A stretch of 64,000 nt of DNA from Pedobacter mucosus. Lineage in GTDB: Bacteria; Bacteroidota; Bacteroidia; Sphingobacteriales; Sphingobacteriaceae. Below are positions 44,611-52,526 of this stretch, piece by piece; position 1 is the stretch's first letter, and each line of letters opens with the position of its first letter. The translations under genes and the position numbers were made by a program. The stretch spans positions 2,976,001-3,040,000 of the forward strand of contig NZ_CP087585.1 in assembly GCF_022200785.1 (NCBI RefSeq). Direction: 5' to 3'. Below the pieces are notes generated by a model. It was not told the origin of the DNA and ran no database searches. It was given only the letters and a program-made list of their open reading frames with translations.

Positions 44611-45876
44611 TTAAGCTGCCTTATTTTTCGAATTTGGCCTAATGATTAACCTTAATGTTGGATCGTTTGTTAAAAAACTCCAAAGCCAGTTGAAAGCTAA
44701 CTTTACTTTATTTCTGAAACCAGCAATAGGTATAATGTGGATAAAAAGCCATACTAACCATGCAAAAAATCCTTTAAAAAAGCCTTTGGGTAAGTCTACT
44801 ACCGCTTTAAATTTGGCAATGATTGCCATGCTTCCTTTATCGTTATAAGTAAATGCTTTCATTGGTTTGCCTTCAACCTGGTGAATTAGGTTTTCAGCTA
44901 ACCATTTACCCTGCTGAATAGCGACTTGAGCCAATTGGGGGTGGCCATTAGGGAATTTGACATCGCTTGTCATTAGACACTGATCGCCAATGGCAAAAAT
45001 GTTTTCGCTGCCTTTAACTAAATTAAATTCATCTACTAAAATTCTTCTTCCACGGGTTATAACTTCAGCTGGAAGTCCAACAACTTCCTTGGCAATTACT
45101 CCAGATGCCCAAACCAATGTAGCCGCTGGTATGGTTGTTCCATCACCTAAGAATACTGTATTGTTTACATAATCTTTAACAAGCGTATTTAATTTAACTT
45201 TTACCCCTAAATTTTCTAAAACATGTAAAGCTTCAGCTTGCGATTTGGTACTCATTGGCCCTAAAAGAGCTTTTCCACCATCTACTAGATAAATATTGCC
45301 AACTCCGGATGTTGCCTCTGGGTAATCTTTTGCAACGATATTATGTGCCATTTCGGCAAGCATCCCTGCAATTTCTACTCCAGTCGGACCACCACCAGCA
45401 ATAACAATGTTGGCATACAATTCTTTTTCTGCTAATGAAGTAACCCTTACAGCCTTTTCGAGTTGTAGTAAAATGTGATTTCTAAGCTGTAATGCATCGT
45501 CGATATTTTTCATTGGAAGCGCATTTGACTTAACATTTTCATTGCCAAAAAAGTTGGTTTCAGTGCCCATAGCTAGAATAAGAAAATCATAACTTAAACT
45601 TCCAGAATCTGTTTCGATAATCTTTTGATCAGTTTTAACGTTCAAAATTGAACCCATATAAAAAGTAAGGTTCTTTTTATTATGGAACATTTTACGGAAC
45701 GGGTAAGTAATATTTGACGACTCTATAAATGCTGTCGAAACTTGGTAAAGCAAGGGTGGAAAGAAATGGTAATTGTTTTTATCTATTAAAACCACTTCAA
45801 ATAAACCAGCAGACGATAATTTTTTAGCAAGATTAAGTCCGGCAAATCCTCCGCCGGCAATCACAACTTTTTTCAT
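44611..45876 (-). CDS. ndh: Type II NADH dehydrogenase (NDH-2-like)
   Basis: 421 residues. FAD motif VVIAGGGFAGLNLAKKLSSA (about 4-23); second NAD(P)H-binding GxGxxG in IVIAGGGPTGVEIAGMLAEM (about 157-176); quinone-region ending FIHIIPIAGFRNKVKLAFNW (about 386-405), with a hydrophobic patch just before it. Non-proton-pumping oxidation of NADH by the quinone pool at the inner membrane. The sequence also resembles other NAD(P)/FAD-dependent pyridine nucleotide-disulfide oxidoreductases, but length and C-terminal amphipathic helix favour NDH-2. It is a single-gene unit. Confidence 0.9.
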   Translation of the reverse strand: MKKVVIAGGGFAGLNLAKKLSSAGLFEVVLIDKNNYHFFPPLLYQVSTAFIESSNITYPFRKMFHNKKNLTFYMGSILNVKTDQKIIETDSGSLSYDFLILAMGTETNFFGNENVKSNALPMKNIDDALQLRNHILLQLEKAVRVTSLAEKELYANIVIAGGGPTGVEIAGMLAEMAHNIVAKDYPEATSGVGNIYLVDGGKALLGPMSTKSQAEALHVLENLGVKVKLNTLVKDYVNNTVFLGDGTTIPAATLVWASGVIAKEVVGLPAEVITRGRRILVDEFNLVKGSENIFAIGDQCLMTSDVKFPNGHPQLAQVAIQQGKWLAENLIHQVEGKPMKAFTYNDKGSMAIIAKFKAVVDLPKGFFKGFFAWLVWLFIHIIPIAGFRNKVKLAFNWLWSFLTNDPTLRLIIRPNSKNKAA

Positions 45877-46222
45877 AAATTATAAATATTTGACCTATGC
45901 GTAAGTTATATCAAAATTAATAAACTAGTACATGCATTACAATAAAGCAAACACTACTTAGAGCCATTTGTTTTAGAGAAAAACCATCATAAGAAAAAAG
46001 GAATATTAAAATTAAAATAATTTAAATGGATTAAAATTTGCTTTAATAGATGGCAAATCAGTTAATACGGTATTTTTTTTCAATAAATACGTAAGTATTT
46101 GCATTGTGAGTGATCAAAGCATTTTCATTAGAAATAAATAAGTCGACACCTAATTTTAGATTTTGTAGTATTAATTAAACATGCATTTCCACCTATATTT
46201 GATTACCCCTAATTAAAAGTTT
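45877..46222. other. Non-coding gap with a candidate promoter
   Basis: 346 AT-rich bases between the divergently oriented NDH-2 and cold-shock-like genes. The only clear element is TATATTTG at 46194-46201 (plus strand, matching TAnnTTTG), 21 bases before the ATG at 46223. I see no gene, repeat or hairpin in the rest. Confidence 0.45.
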
Positions 46223-46471
46223 ATGATGCGTACTGGAATAATTAAATCATATAATCTCCAAAAATCGACAGGTTTTATTACAGATGAAAACGGTGAGGAT
46301 ATTAGTTTTTACTTACCAAAAATAAAAAGCGCAGTTGTATTAAAGTCTATAGTCAGTTTTGTAATTGTTATGGGTAGTAATGGCTTAATCGCAGATTCAA
46401 TAATTTTTATATCCAACTCATCTCAATTTTTTCCAATAAATAAAGCTTCCAACAAAAGCAAAATGCATTAA
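46223..46471 (+). CDS. Small cold-shock-domain-like protein
   Basis: 82 residues. The start RTGIIKSYNLQKSTGFITDENGEDISFYL resembles the cold-shock domain's GxVKxF, KGFGFI and DVFxH segments, but the typical aromatic RNP residues are reduced to GFI and SFY, so nucleic-acid binding may be weaker. A second hydrophobic strand region (VVLKSIVSFVIVMG) and NGLIADSIIFI follow, and then a low-complexity Ser/Asn/Lys tail. ATG at 46223 and a second one 3 bases later. Function unknown; a divergent CSD-like domain is the best guess. Confidence 0.55.
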   Translation: MMRTGIIKSYNLQKSTGFITDENGEDISFYLPKIKSAVVLKSIVSFVIVMGSNGLIADSIIFISNSSQFFPINKASNKSKMH

Positions 46472-46505
46472 GCTTTTATTTGCTGGTGATTTTATTCGCC
46501 CAATT

Positions 46506-48083
46506 TTAATTAAGAAATTTTTGTCTTTGGCTTATATAACGGGCTTTTAAAATTTCCCTAGGCTGATAAATTAAATAAATTTTCAATCCATTTACAGTAG
46601 AAAACTGATTCATAACCCTGTTTGTTAAGATAGCTTTGTAAGCCAACTTTTTTACAGTGGATTCATCTTCATCAGTAACATAAATTAGAATATCACTAGA
46701 TAAGCTTTTAGGCGACCATAAGAGGAAACTATTTGCAGGAGATATAATTGATGGTTGAATATTTGTCTGATAATAACTTAATGCACCAACTATTTTATAA
46801 CTATTAGTTAAAGTTGCTGCATTTTTACGTTCATCATTATTGAGCTTTAAATAAGCTTCTGTAACCTTTTCTTCTAATTCTTCCCAGCCAAACATATCTG
46901 CATAAAATTGCGGTAATTGATGAATTTTTCCATCATCCCAAACTAAAGGTTCAGATATAACGGTATAATCTTTCATCAATTTAATGTAGCGAAGTAAGTA
47001 ACTGAATGGTAAAACAGGAATAACTAATGGTATGGCAACCAAAGTTGGCAAAATTATCATGGCAAAAAATCCATAGGAAATAATTGACCAAAGTTTTTTT
47101 AAGAAACTTTCCCAACATGCTCCACCCGCAGCAAATAAAACAGGAAACGCACCCAAGCTATAATATGTTTTTCCTCCTAAAAGCACTAATATAAGCGTAG
47201 TTAAGATAAAAGCTTTTGCTAAAAAACTATATTGTCGTTTTGATTGATCAAGAAAAACATAAATTATTCCAGCAAGCCAAATGGCAATTCCTGATCCATG
47301 AAAAAGAAAAAATTGAAAGAAAAAATTACCAATACCAACAAAGGAATTGCTTTCCTTTAAAATTTGTAAATAATTGATAATGGGTAAATGATAGTAAATC
47401 TGCCAAACTAAGTTAGGAAGCACTGTAATAAAACAGATAAACATTGCAATCAAAATGTCTTTGATGGCTACCGGTTTTTTCTGCCTAATGAAGATTGCCG
47501 ATGCAAATAATGCAAAAGCATATATCAAAATGATGTACTTATTTAAAATCCCAAACCCAAGGGTTGCACCAAGAAAATAAATATTTATAGGCTTATTTGT
47601 TTGTAAAAAACGTAAAAGAAAAAAGGCGCCTAAAGTCCAAAAAAATTGATCGAATACGACAGGCTGCAAAAAATAACCAGTTGCGAGGTAAGCAGGTGAG
47701 CAAATCATACCTAAGCAAGCGATAACAATTGCTACAGTTTTACCACCTAACTGATGAGTGATTAAGCCTACTATAAAAATGGTAAATCCAGAAAATAAGG
47801 TAGGGATAATTCGATAATCGAAAAGCGATTCTCCAAAAAGTAATTCAGAAAATCTTATCAAGTAAGCAATCAATGGGGAATTATCTAAATATCCCCATTG
47901 AAGATGCTTGCTTAAAGCTATATAATAAAGTTCATCTGCATGAAAGCCATAATTAGCATTGGCAATAAAATGGATACTAACTTTGATAACTGAAAATATT
48001 ATTATCAACAGCAAGTGCTTTTTGGATAAACCGCTCAAGTATTCTAAAAATAGCTTATTTAGATAAGTAGTTTTCCAAATCAT
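46506..48083 (-). CDS. Membrane glycosyltransferase of the GT39/ArnT-like (PMT) superfamily
   Basis: 525 residues with about ten hydrophobic helices in the first 350. The first periplasmic loop after helix 1 has NYGFHADELYYIALSKHLQW (about 45-64), where the acidic DE of the GT-C fold lies, and WGYLDNSPLIAYLIRFSE after it. Transfers sugar from a polyprenyl phosphate donor onto a lipid or protein at the periplasmic face. C-terminal part is soluble. The start chosen overlaps the SRPBCC gene by 29 bases on the same strand; no better in-frame ATG is seen nearby. Confidence 0.85.
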   Translation of the reverse strand: MIWKTTYLNKLFLEYLSGLSKKHLLLIIIFSVIKVSIHFIANANYGFHADELYYIALSKHLQWGYLDNSPLIAYLIRFSELLFGESLFDYRIIPTLFSGFTIFIVGLITHQLGGKTVAIVIACLGMICSPAYLATGYFLQPVVFDQFFWTLGAFFLLRFLQTNKPINIYFLGATLGFGILNKYIILIYAFALFASAIFIRQKKPVAIKDILIAMFICFITVLPNLVWQIYYHLPIINYLQILKESNSFVGIGNFFFQFFLFHGSGIAIWLAGIIYVFLDQSKRQYSFLAKAFILTTLILVLLGGKTYYSLGAFPVLFAAGGACWESFLKKLWSIISYGFFAMIILPTLVAIPLVIPVLPFSYLLRYIKLMKDYTVISEPLVWDDGKIHQLPQFYADMFGWEELEEKVTEAYLKLNNDERKNAATLTNSYKIVGALSYYQTNIQPSIISPANSFLLWSPKSLSSDILIYVTDEDESTVKKLAYKAILTNRVMNQFSTVNGLKIYLIYQPREILKARYISQRQKFLN

Positions 48084-48495
48084 TTAGTGCAGTATCCCAA
48101 CCTGATTTATTAGGATGAATGCCTTCGTTTTCATTTAATGATTCTTGTGTAATTGATAATTTTGACCCCTCTCCCTCTGCAGAAAACGAAACGGTTAATT
48201 TATACTCTCCGTTCTCAACAGGTACATTATCTAAAATCCAATTCCAGGTATAAACTAATTTTTCTTCTGGGATAACTTCTTCGTAAGTGCCTTCGATAAT
48301 TAAATCACCGTTGTTATCTGATTCAAAATCATACTTAAGTTCACCTCCTTTTTCTAAATCAGCTGTTAATGATTTAAGCTTATTGCCACTTGGTTTCCAC
48401 CATTCTTTTAATGCAGACTCATCAGTCCATGCCTGATATAGTTCACTTACATTCTTGTTGAAAGTTTTTTCAGCTTGTAGGGTTTCGTTTGACAT
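48055..48495 (-). CDS. SRPBCC (AHSA1-like) domain protein
   Basis: 146 residues. The START-like helix-grip fold is shown by AEKTFNKNVSELYQAWTDES (about 8-27), LKEWWKPSGNKL, a central GGELKYDFESDNNGDLIIEGTY and a C-terminal helix GWDTALNDLENYLSK. Proteins of this family bind small hydrophobic ligands or act in Hsp90 co-chaperone-like roles; no specific substrate can be named. Probably cytosolic. Its end overlaps the start of the GT39-like gene. Confidence 0.87.
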   Translation of the reverse strand: MSNETLQAEKTFNKNVSELYQAWTDESALKEWWKPSGNKLKSLTADLEKGGELKYDFESDNNGDLIIEGTYEEVIPEEKLVYTWNWILDNVPVENGEYKLTVSFSAEGEGSKLSITQESLNENEGIHPNKSGWDTALNDLENYLSK

Positions 48496-48921
48496 CTCTT
48501 TGTTATTTTGATTAATAATAAAACCCGAAAAGCATAAAATAGTTCCTTTTAATTGTAATAATTATAATGTTATTAAAGGAAATTTAAAAAGAATATATCA
48601 GTTAAGAGAAGATTAGATGGGTAATTTGGAGTTGCTGTAAAAGTAAAATGCCTTCTGTTTCCAGAAGGCAATTTTAATGAATCATCAATGTCCCGTTGAT
48701 TTAAATCATATTCAAACATACCTTTTTTATCTAAAAAACTATAGAGGAGTTGGCTTTTGTAAATCATTTCGTATAGAAATGTAAAAACGAAACACTATCG
48801 TGAATAAATGTAAATTTATTTATACAGCCATGAGTTAATCTTTTATAAAACAAATAATTAGCGCTTAAATAGGTTTTGTTTTATATGTTTCGTAAATTGT
48901 TATAACCAAAATATAAAAATT
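48496..48921. other. Non-coding gap with one hairpin
   Basis: 426 bases between divergent genes. A 9-bp stem TGCCTTCTG / CAGAAGGCA (48649-48657, 48662-48670) has T-rich flanks on both strands and could be a terminator of an unrecognised short transcript. A possible 64-codon minus-strand frame spans it (48573-48767) but contains the hairpin in its middle and resembles nothing known. Otherwise AT-rich with nothing recognisable. Confidence 0.4.
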
Positions 48922-49374
48922 ATGAACTTGCTTAAAAAAATTCAAGACTGGGGTGATCATCACCACCCAAAATGGCTAGATTATTTTAGAATTATTTTAG
49001 GATTAATTTTAATTTGGAAAGGCATAGCATTCGCCACAAATTTACAGGCGTTCGATCATTTAATGCGTGGTACAATGCTTGGAACAGCTTTTTCTATAAG
49101 TCTTATAGCACATTTAATCATTGTATTTCACTTAGTTGGTGGCTTGGCAATTGCACTCGGAACGCATACCCGACTATTTTGCTTAGTAAACTTACCGATA
49201 TTAATAGGTGCAGTTTTTTTTATAAATTCTTCCGCTGGGATTTTTCAACCTTATGCAGAATTCTGGCTTTCATTAATTGTACTTACCGGTTTAATCTGCT
49301 TTATTGTAGAAGGTAATGGAGTTTTATCAGTAGAAAAAGGATCGCCTAATTTTGAAAAAAAAGAAATAGTATAA
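48922..49374 (+). CDS. DoxX-family membrane protein
   Basis: 150 residues with four hydrophobic helices (about 20-37, 52-72, 78-98 and 108-130). The start WGDHHHPKWLDYFRIILGLILIWKGIAF fits the DoxX/DoxD-like fold, and the second helix region ISLIAHLIIVFHLVGGLAIALGTHTRL contains the family's conserved His/Gly pattern. Role usually unclear; related proteins are quinone- or thiosulfate-linked membrane subunits. It is a single-gene unit with a strong terminator. Confidence 0.83.
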   Translation: MNLLKKIQDWGDHHHPKWLDYFRIILGLILIWKGIAFATNLQAFDHLMRGTMLGTAFSISLIAHLIIVFHLVGGLAIALGTHTRLFCLVNLPILIGAVFFINSSAGIFQPYAEFWLSLIVLTGLICFIVEGNGVLSVEKGSPNFEKKEIV

Positions 49375-49382
49375 TTTATTAT

Positions 49383-49421
49383 AAGAAAATCGCTTAATTA
49401 TTTATTAAGCGATTTTCTTTT
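49383..49421 (+). terminator. Strong bidirectional-type terminator between DoxX and trehalase genes
   Basis: 16-bp stem AAGAAAATCGCTTAAT / ATTAAGCGATTTTCTT (49383-49398, 49404-49419) followed by a T-run. As the trehalase gene converges on it from the other side, it may serve both. Confidence 0.88.
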
Positions 49422-49451
49422 TTCAGGATGTAAAGCCGTTCTACTTCGAGC

Positions 49452-51005
49452 TTATTTACTTTTTGATTTAATAAGTTTTAATAACACACCATTTGTCCAA
49501 CCAAAACCATCTTGTAACGGATATTCACCTCCACCACCTAAACTTTCTGTTTGTGTAACATCATACTTCTCCATCAATTTGCCAGTTTGCTTAAAAACTT
49601 TTGTATTTAAATTTATCCATCGCTGTGAAATTGTATCGGCAAGTTTATTAAAACCGTAATGATTAAGTCCGGCAATGCTAATCCACTGCAATGGCGCCCA
49701 AGCATTTGGACTATCCCATTGCTGACCAGATTTAGTTAATGTACTTATCAAACCGCCGTTTTTAAGAAAATCTTTTTCAATTTTATCAGAAACCAGCTTC
49801 GCTTGATCCTTCGTTGCGATTTGAAAAAACAGCGGAGATGTGGCAGCAAGAGTTTGTTGTTTAGATAACGTTTGCGTTTTCCAGTTATAATCTGTAAAAA
49901 ATTTAAGCGATGGGCTCCAACAATATCTAAGTATTGCGGCTTTTCGTTTTAGGGCTTTTTGCTTAAATGATTTGGATTTTGCCGCATTGCCTTCTTGTCC
50001 ATAAGCTTTTGCAATCACGTTTTCCAAATTAAACATCAGGCAATTCAAATCAACAGGGATCAAGTCTGTGGTAATTATTGTTCCAAAATCTTTCCCATCG
50101 GCAAACCAACGTGTACTAAAATCCCACCCAGATTCTGCAGCAGAACGCACATTACTATAAAATTCGGCTTTAGGTTGCTTAGATAAATTTGATGATTTAA
50201 AATCTTCTGCATATGATTCTTCTCTTGGCAGATTGCCAGAATCGAAATACCTGTTTAAAAGTGTTCCGTCTTTAAGTTTCACAAGGTGATTTATAGCCTT
50301 TCCATTCTGAATAGTTTCATTTCCTTTCATCCAAAAAGCATATTCCTTTTCAAGTGCATCTTTATAATCTTTCACTTTTACAGATGGATCACTCTCGGCG
50401 AGAAGAGAAACCATTAAAGAGAAAAATGGTGGTTGAGATCGTGTTAAATAATAAGTTCTGTTTCCATTAGGGATAAATCCATAGGTTCGAATAAGGTAAG
50501 CGAAATTATCTACCATATCTTTTATGGTTGCAATTTTGCCAGCTTCTTTTAATCCCAACATCGTAAAATACGAATCCCAATAATAAATTTCTCTAAAACG
50601 ACCGCCAGGAACGATATATGGTTTTGGCAAAGCAAGTAGTGAAGTTCCGCTAACAGTATCAGGATTTCGTTTTAGAACCGTCCATAGAGTGTCTAAATGT
50701 TTTTCTATTCCAGCGCCAATATTTGAAGTATATAATGCGGTATGACTGATCGGTGCAGAAAAATTTTGTGCTACAAAATTCTTAAGCACAAAATCAGAAT
50801 TTCCTTTAAACGCTAAATATTCTCTCATAATCAATTTGGGATCTTTCTTCGGGATGGCATCAACAAAGGTTTTGCTATCAGGATATATACCAGAAAGCTG
50901 TATTTGTTCAAACAATCCTGGATAAAGTTGTCTGGGACTTTTCTGTAGCTGAGCGTTAGCGCTTACAGAAAGGAAAAACAGAAATAGTATAAAATATCTT
51001 TTCAT
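49452..51005 (-). CDS. treA: Periplasmic trehalase (GH37)
   Basis: 517 residues. Hydrolyses alpha,alpha-trehalose to two glucoses. The signal peptide is MKRYFILFLFFLSVSANAQ. GH37 signatures are complete: PGGRFREIYYWDSYFTMLGL (about 131-150), a middle NVRSAAESGWDFSTRWF (catalytic-acid region, about 280-296), QWDSPNAWAPLQW (about 424-436) and GGGGEYPLQDGFGWTNGVLL (about 488-507). Length agrees with other bacterial trehalases. It may also feed the cell from osmoprotectant or host trehalose; nothing in the neighbourhood decides this. Confidence 0.95.
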   Translation of the reverse strand: MKRYFILFLFFLSVSANAQLQKSPRQLYPGLFEQIQLSGIYPDSKTFVDAIPKKDPKLIMREYLAFKGNSDFVLKNFVAQNFSAPISHTALYTSNIGAGIEKHLDTLWTVLKRNPDTVSGTSLLALPKPYIVPGGRFREIYYWDSYFTMLGLKEAGKIATIKDMVDNFAYLIRTYGFIPNGNRTYYLTRSQPPFFSLMVSLLAESDPSVKVKDYKDALEKEYAFWMKGNETIQNGKAINHLVKLKDGTLLNRYFDSGNLPREESYAEDFKSSNLSKQPKAEFYSNVRSAAESGWDFSTRWFADGKDFGTIITTDLIPVDLNCLMFNLENVIAKAYGQEGNAAKSKSFKQKALKRKAAILRYCWSPSLKFFTDYNWKTQTLSKQQTLAATSPLFFQIATKDQAKLVSDKIEKDFLKNGGLISTLTKSGQQWDSPNAWAPLQWISIAGLNHYGFNKLADTISQRWINLNTKVFKQTGKLMEKYDVTQTESLGGGGEYPLQDGFGWTNGVLLKLIKSKSK

Positions 51006-51054
51006 ATTTGGTTAGTTTAATAAGCTTTTAATTTAAAGCAAATAACATTTACGC

Positions 51055-51738
51055 TTATAATAAATCTTTCAAAACCACCCAGACGTTATTAGCTAAAATT
51101 TTATCGCCCTCAGCGGTTGGATGGATACCATCTTGTTGGTTAAGCTTTGGAATGCCGCCAACTTTATCTAATAAAAAGGGAACAAGTGCCATATCATTCT
51201 TCTTCGCCAAGGTTGGATATATGTTTTTAAAATCCGTAGTAAACTTCGCCCCCATATTTGGCGGCATCTGCATTCCTGCAATAACCATTTTAACATTTGG
51301 ATATTTCGCTTTTACGCGATCAATAATATCCTGTAAGTTTTTTGTAGTTTCGGCAACAGCAAGCCCCCTCAAGCCATCGTTTGCTCCCAATTCGAGCACA
51401 AAAATATCAACCGGCTGTTTCAATAACCAATCAATTCTACCTTTTCCACCGGCAGAAGTTTCGCCACTCAAACCTCCATTAATAACTTTATAATTCAGTT
51501 TCAGCGAGTCAATCCTATTTTGAATTAAAGCAGGATAAGCTTCTGTTGGGTCTAAGCCGTATCCAGCTGTTAAACTGGTTCCAAAAAAGAGAATATTTTT
51601 CTTACTGGTCTCAGTGGTAAGTGGTTTTTGGTCAGTGGAATCTAAAGTTTTATCATCATTCTTTTTATTCTGTCCATTTCCGCATGATGCAGCCAGGGCA
51701 GCAAAAACAAATAAGCCCATTAATCGTTTTCGTAACAT
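51055..51738 (-). CDS. SGNH-hydrolase lipoprotein, TesA-like arylesterase/lysophospholipase
   Basis: 227 residues. The N-terminal signal ends in a lipobox ALAASCGNG (Cys at about 19), so the protein is probably anchored as a lipoprotein. SGNH blocks are all present: GTSLTAGYGLDP (Ser at about 54), NGGLSGETSAGG, LELGANDGLRG and DGIHPTAEGDKI (catalytic Asp/His at about 205-208). The gene is divergent from an ABC ATPase/permease pair, the same arrangement as tesA-ybbA-ybbP in E. coli. Confidence 0.92.
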   Translation of the reverse strand: MLRKRLMGLFVFAALAASCGNGQNKKNDDKTLDSTDQKPLTTETSKKNILFFGTSLTAGYGLDPTEAYPALIQNRIDSLKLNYKVINGGLSGETSAGGKGRIDWLLKQPVDIFVLELGANDGLRGLAVAETTKNLQDIIDRVKAKYPNVKMVIAGMQMPPNMGAKFTTDFKNIYPTLAKKNDMALVPFLLDKVGGIPKLNQQDGIHPTAEGDKILANNVWVVLKDLL

Positions 51739-51793
51739 ATCTTGTAAAAATCAGTCCTAAATTAAAACATTATCTTAACAGGTCAACTCTTGT

Positions 51794-51801
51794 TAAGTTT
51801 G
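51794..51801 (+). promoter_or_regulatory. Candidate -7 box for the ybbA-ybbP-like operon
   Basis: TAAGTTTG matches TAnnTTTG, about 36 bases before the TTG start at 51837. The divergent tesA-like gene shares the 98-base spacer. Confidence 0.5.
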
Positions 51802-51836
51802 ATAAGTGTCAAAAGTAAACCTAAATAAATCAGCTA

Positions 51837-52526
51837 TTGGAAAGCATATTGAACATTCGAAATGTAAGCAAAATTTACCACAGTGCCAGTCGGGAACTTA
51901 CCGTTTTAGATAACATAAATTTCGATATTGGTGCTGGCTCAACTGTGGCAATAACCGGCCCGTCGGGAAGTGGGAAAACAACTTTATTAGGCTTAGCAGC
52001 TGGTTTAGATCGAGCAAGTAATGGCACCGTAGAATTAAAAGGAATTGCTTTAGAAAAATTAAATGAAGATGAAAGGGCCGCCGTTCGTAACCAGTACGTT
52101 GGCTTTATATTTCAGAATTTTCAGCTGCTGCCAACCCTAACTGCTTTAGAAAATGTAATGGTTCCGTTGGAGTTGCGTGGTGCAAAAAACATTAAAGCAA
52201 TCGCCATGAATCTTTTAGATAAAGTTGGTTTGGCTGACCGTTCATATCATTATCCTGTTCAATTATCAGGAGGAGAACAACAACGCGTTTCGTTAGCAAG
52301 GGCCTTTTCAAATCAGCCAGCCATACTTTTTGCCGATGAACCCACAGGAAATTTGGATGCAGAAACCAGTGAAAAAGTAATAAAACTGCTTTTCGACTTA
52401 AATAAAGATGCAGGTACAACTTTAGTAATTGTAACCCATGATTTAGAACTCGCCGCTAAAACCAACCGGACTATAAAAATAAAAGGTGGCGTAATTATTT
52501 CTGATGAAAACCCCACTTATGCCTAA
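51837..52526 (+). CDS. ABC transporter ATP-binding protein (YbbA/LolD-like)
   Basis: 229 residues. Starts with TTG (51837); an in-frame TAA 15 bases upstream leaves no alternative ATG, and LNIRNVSKIYHSASRELTVLDN is the expected family N-terminus. Walker A GPSGSGKTTLLGL (about 40-52), Q-loop FIFQNFQLLP, signature QLSGGEQQRVSLARA (about 142-156), Walker B ILFADEPTGNLD and H-loop THD are intact. It belongs to the MacB/LolD subfamily that energises FtsX-type permeases. It overlaps the permease gene by 23 bases, so the two are translated together. Confidence 0.93.
   Translation: MESILNIRNVSKIYHSASRELTVLDNINFDIGAGSTVAITGPSGSGKTTLLGLAAGLDRASNGTVELKGIALEKLNEDERAAVRNQYVGFIFQNFQLLPTLTALENVMVPLELRGAKNIKAIAMNLLDKVGLADRSYHYPVQLSGGEQQRVSLARAFSNQPAILFADEPTGNLDAETSEKVIKLLFDLNKDAGTTLVIVTHDLELAAKTNRTIKIKGGVIISDENPTYA

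Noticed and set aside
48573..48767. Possible 64-codon minus-strand gene
   Set aside because: It contains a 9-bp hairpin in mid-frame and shows no recognisable domain; left as part of the non-coding gap.
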